A stretch of 64,000 nt of DNA from Actinoallomurus sp963736325. Its GTDB lineage: Bacteria; Actinomycetota; Actinomycetes; Streptosporangiales; Streptosporangiaceae. Below are positions 61,398 through 64,000 of the stretch, piece after piece. Below the pieces are notes generated by a model. It had not been told where the DNA came from, did no database searches, and saw only the letters and a program-made list of their open reading frames with translations. Made by a program: the position numbers and the translations under genes. Position 1 is the stretch's first letter. Each line of letters starts with the position of its first letter. The DNA is taken from contig CAVTOG010000016.1 in assembly GCA_963736325.1 (NCBI GenBank), forward strand, positions 62,001-126,000, written 5' to 3'.

Positions 61398-62031
61398 GAA
61401 ACCTCCCCGCCGTGGATCCCGGCGAGCGTGAGTCGCTCTGTCAGCCGCTCCATGTCGCCCCTCCGAGGGATCCCGATGTAGTAAATACGGTCATCTTCAA
61501 CCGAAACCTGCATGTGCGGCCCTGTTTCGTCGCACTCCGCGTCACCATAGCGTTTTCTGCCAAGTGGACTAACAGCGATGATGCGCTGATTGCCCGAGCC
61601 GCGCCACCGTTGCCCGGTATCAACCGTGTTCAACCGCTCGATGTACGGACCGGTGATCACGGCGTCACACAACGACAGCACCTCACGGGTGCTCGCCGAC
61701 CGCTGAAGTCGTGACAGTGAGTAACCGCTGTAGACGAGAATGTCGACCTCCGGCGGCGCCCAGGCGCGGATGCCCTCCAGAAGTGCGCGCATCGCCTCCG
61801 GCTGCTGGAACGGCTCCCCGCCCGAGATCGTGACCCCCTCGACGCCGTCGAGCGACCGCAGCCAGCCGAGGACGGTCTCGACCGGGATCGCGGTGGCCGG
61901 GTCGGCCTCCCAGGTGTCGCGCGAGATGCAGCCGGGGCAGGCGAGCGTGCAGCCCTGGGTCCAGATGCCCGCGCGGCGGCCCGGTCCGAGCGTCGTCACG
62001 GGGTGATGGGCCTTGGCGAGGAGCAGTGAGG

Positions 62032-62035
<4 letters not shown>
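61385..62035 (-). CDS. Radical SAM protein (4Fe-4S single-cluster activase type)
   Basis: 216 residues from GTG 62035. Iron-sulfur site in QGCTLACPGCISRDTWEAD (C-x3-C-x2-C), SAM-binding GGEPF in VTISGGEPFQQPEAMRALLE, and VDILVYSGYSL. It resembles NrdG/PflA-type activases but lacks their usual partner enzymes. The GTG overlaps the AAA+ stop (GTGA), and its end overlaps the FHA gene, so the three are strictly co-translated. Target unknown. Confidence 0.85.
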
Positions 62036-63843
<1,808 letters not shown>

Positions 63844-63887
63844 CTGATGAAGCGTAACCCTTACAGGCGCGGTGTTTCGGAGGACGA

Positions 63888-63927
63888 CGACCGCGTGACC
63901 ACCCGTCTTCGGCGGACCACGCGGTCG
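63888..63927 (-). terminator. Terminator of the right-edge gene
   Basis: 10-bp arms CGACCGCGTG/CACGCGGTCG, 16 nt past the stop of the minus-strand gene entering from the right and 44 nt before the AAA+ start. The AAA+ operon therefore probably has its own promoter. Confidence 0.65.
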
Positions 63928-63943
63928 TGACCTCCGGCGACTG

Positions 63944-64000
63944 TCAGCCGCCGATCATGCCGGCCGGAACGTCCTTGTCCTTGAAGCCCGCGCCCGCGCC
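63944..64000 (-). CDS. C-terminal end of an unidentified protein
   Basis: The last 18 codons (GAGAGFKDKDVPAGMIGG) end at TGA 63946-63944. Too short to identify. Its position just upstream of the AAA+ operon, same strand, suggests it belongs to the same functional cluster (for example a VWA or regulatory component), but this is a guess. Confidence 0.45.
   Translation of the reverse strand, partial: GAGAGFKDKDVPAGMIGG

Overview
The window is high-GC actinomycete chromosomal DNA. Supporting signs are GC-rich third codon positions, many GTG and some TTG starts, Tat-exported phospholipases, SigE-type and ECF sigma factors, STAS/anti-sigma genes, and spore-associated and chaplin-like surface proteins. 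The frequent CGTACG words would suit a Thermomonosporaceae-type genus, but that placement is inference and no rRNA is present. Most of the window is packed, short-operon chromosome with strong GC-rich hairpin terminators between transcription units.

Layout. 0-6.4 kb: pirin tail, an ORC/STAND-like ATPase, a MauE/RlpA-like pair, a SigE-family sigma factor, a fatty acyl-CoA ligase and a SUKH-like protein. 6.6-8.1 kb: tRNA-Ser(GCT) followed by an integrase fragment, a repeat-rich zinc-finger protein and a second 3' half of the same tRNA, read as a collapsed integrative element. 8.3-9.3 kb: two small secreted proteins. 9.5-13.9 kb: a four-gene island of cyclase-like protein, STAND-type membrane NTPase, PycTM-like membrane protein and Crp/Fnr-type regulator. 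14-24 kb: two phospholipase C genes (one frameshifted), TetR units with clear paired operators, a pentapeptide-repeat protein and an ECF sigma factor with SnoaL domain. 24-32.5 kb: VWA membrane pair, P450, aldo/keto reductase and GH16. 33-40 kb: chaplin-like and NlpC/P60 proteins, cyanophycinase/cyanophycin synthetase, and a second cyclase-like protein. 40-46.5 kb: GntR/GNAT unit, a membrane sigma-like protein, a very large adenosine-deaminase-family protein and tRNA-Arg(ACG). 46.9-51.4 kb: secreted protease, secreted cyclophilin, SDR/TetR pair and a secreted protein. 51.5-59.9 kb: EF-hand/terpene-synthase pair (both frameshifted), a Ser/Thr kinase fused to a half-MFS domain, small genes, LysE, a decayed toxin-antitoxin locus and a decayed anti-sigma/STAS pair. 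60.3-64 kb: an overlapping AAA+, radical SAM, zinc-ribbon/FHA operon.

The best candidate for an undescribed system is 9472-13880. The cyclase-like protein and the NTPase share an N-terminal RHIM/amyloid-signalling-like motif, a Pycsar-type transmembrane effector lies divergently beside them, and a cyclic-nucleotide-binding regulator follows. That suggests threat-triggered assembly coupled to nucleotide signalling. The AAA+/radical SAM/FHA operon at the right edge is a second candidate.

A caution: at least five genes carry single-base frameshifts with both reading frames still well conserved. This pattern fits either recent decay or residual assembly indels, and it should be settled before any of them is called a pseudogene.
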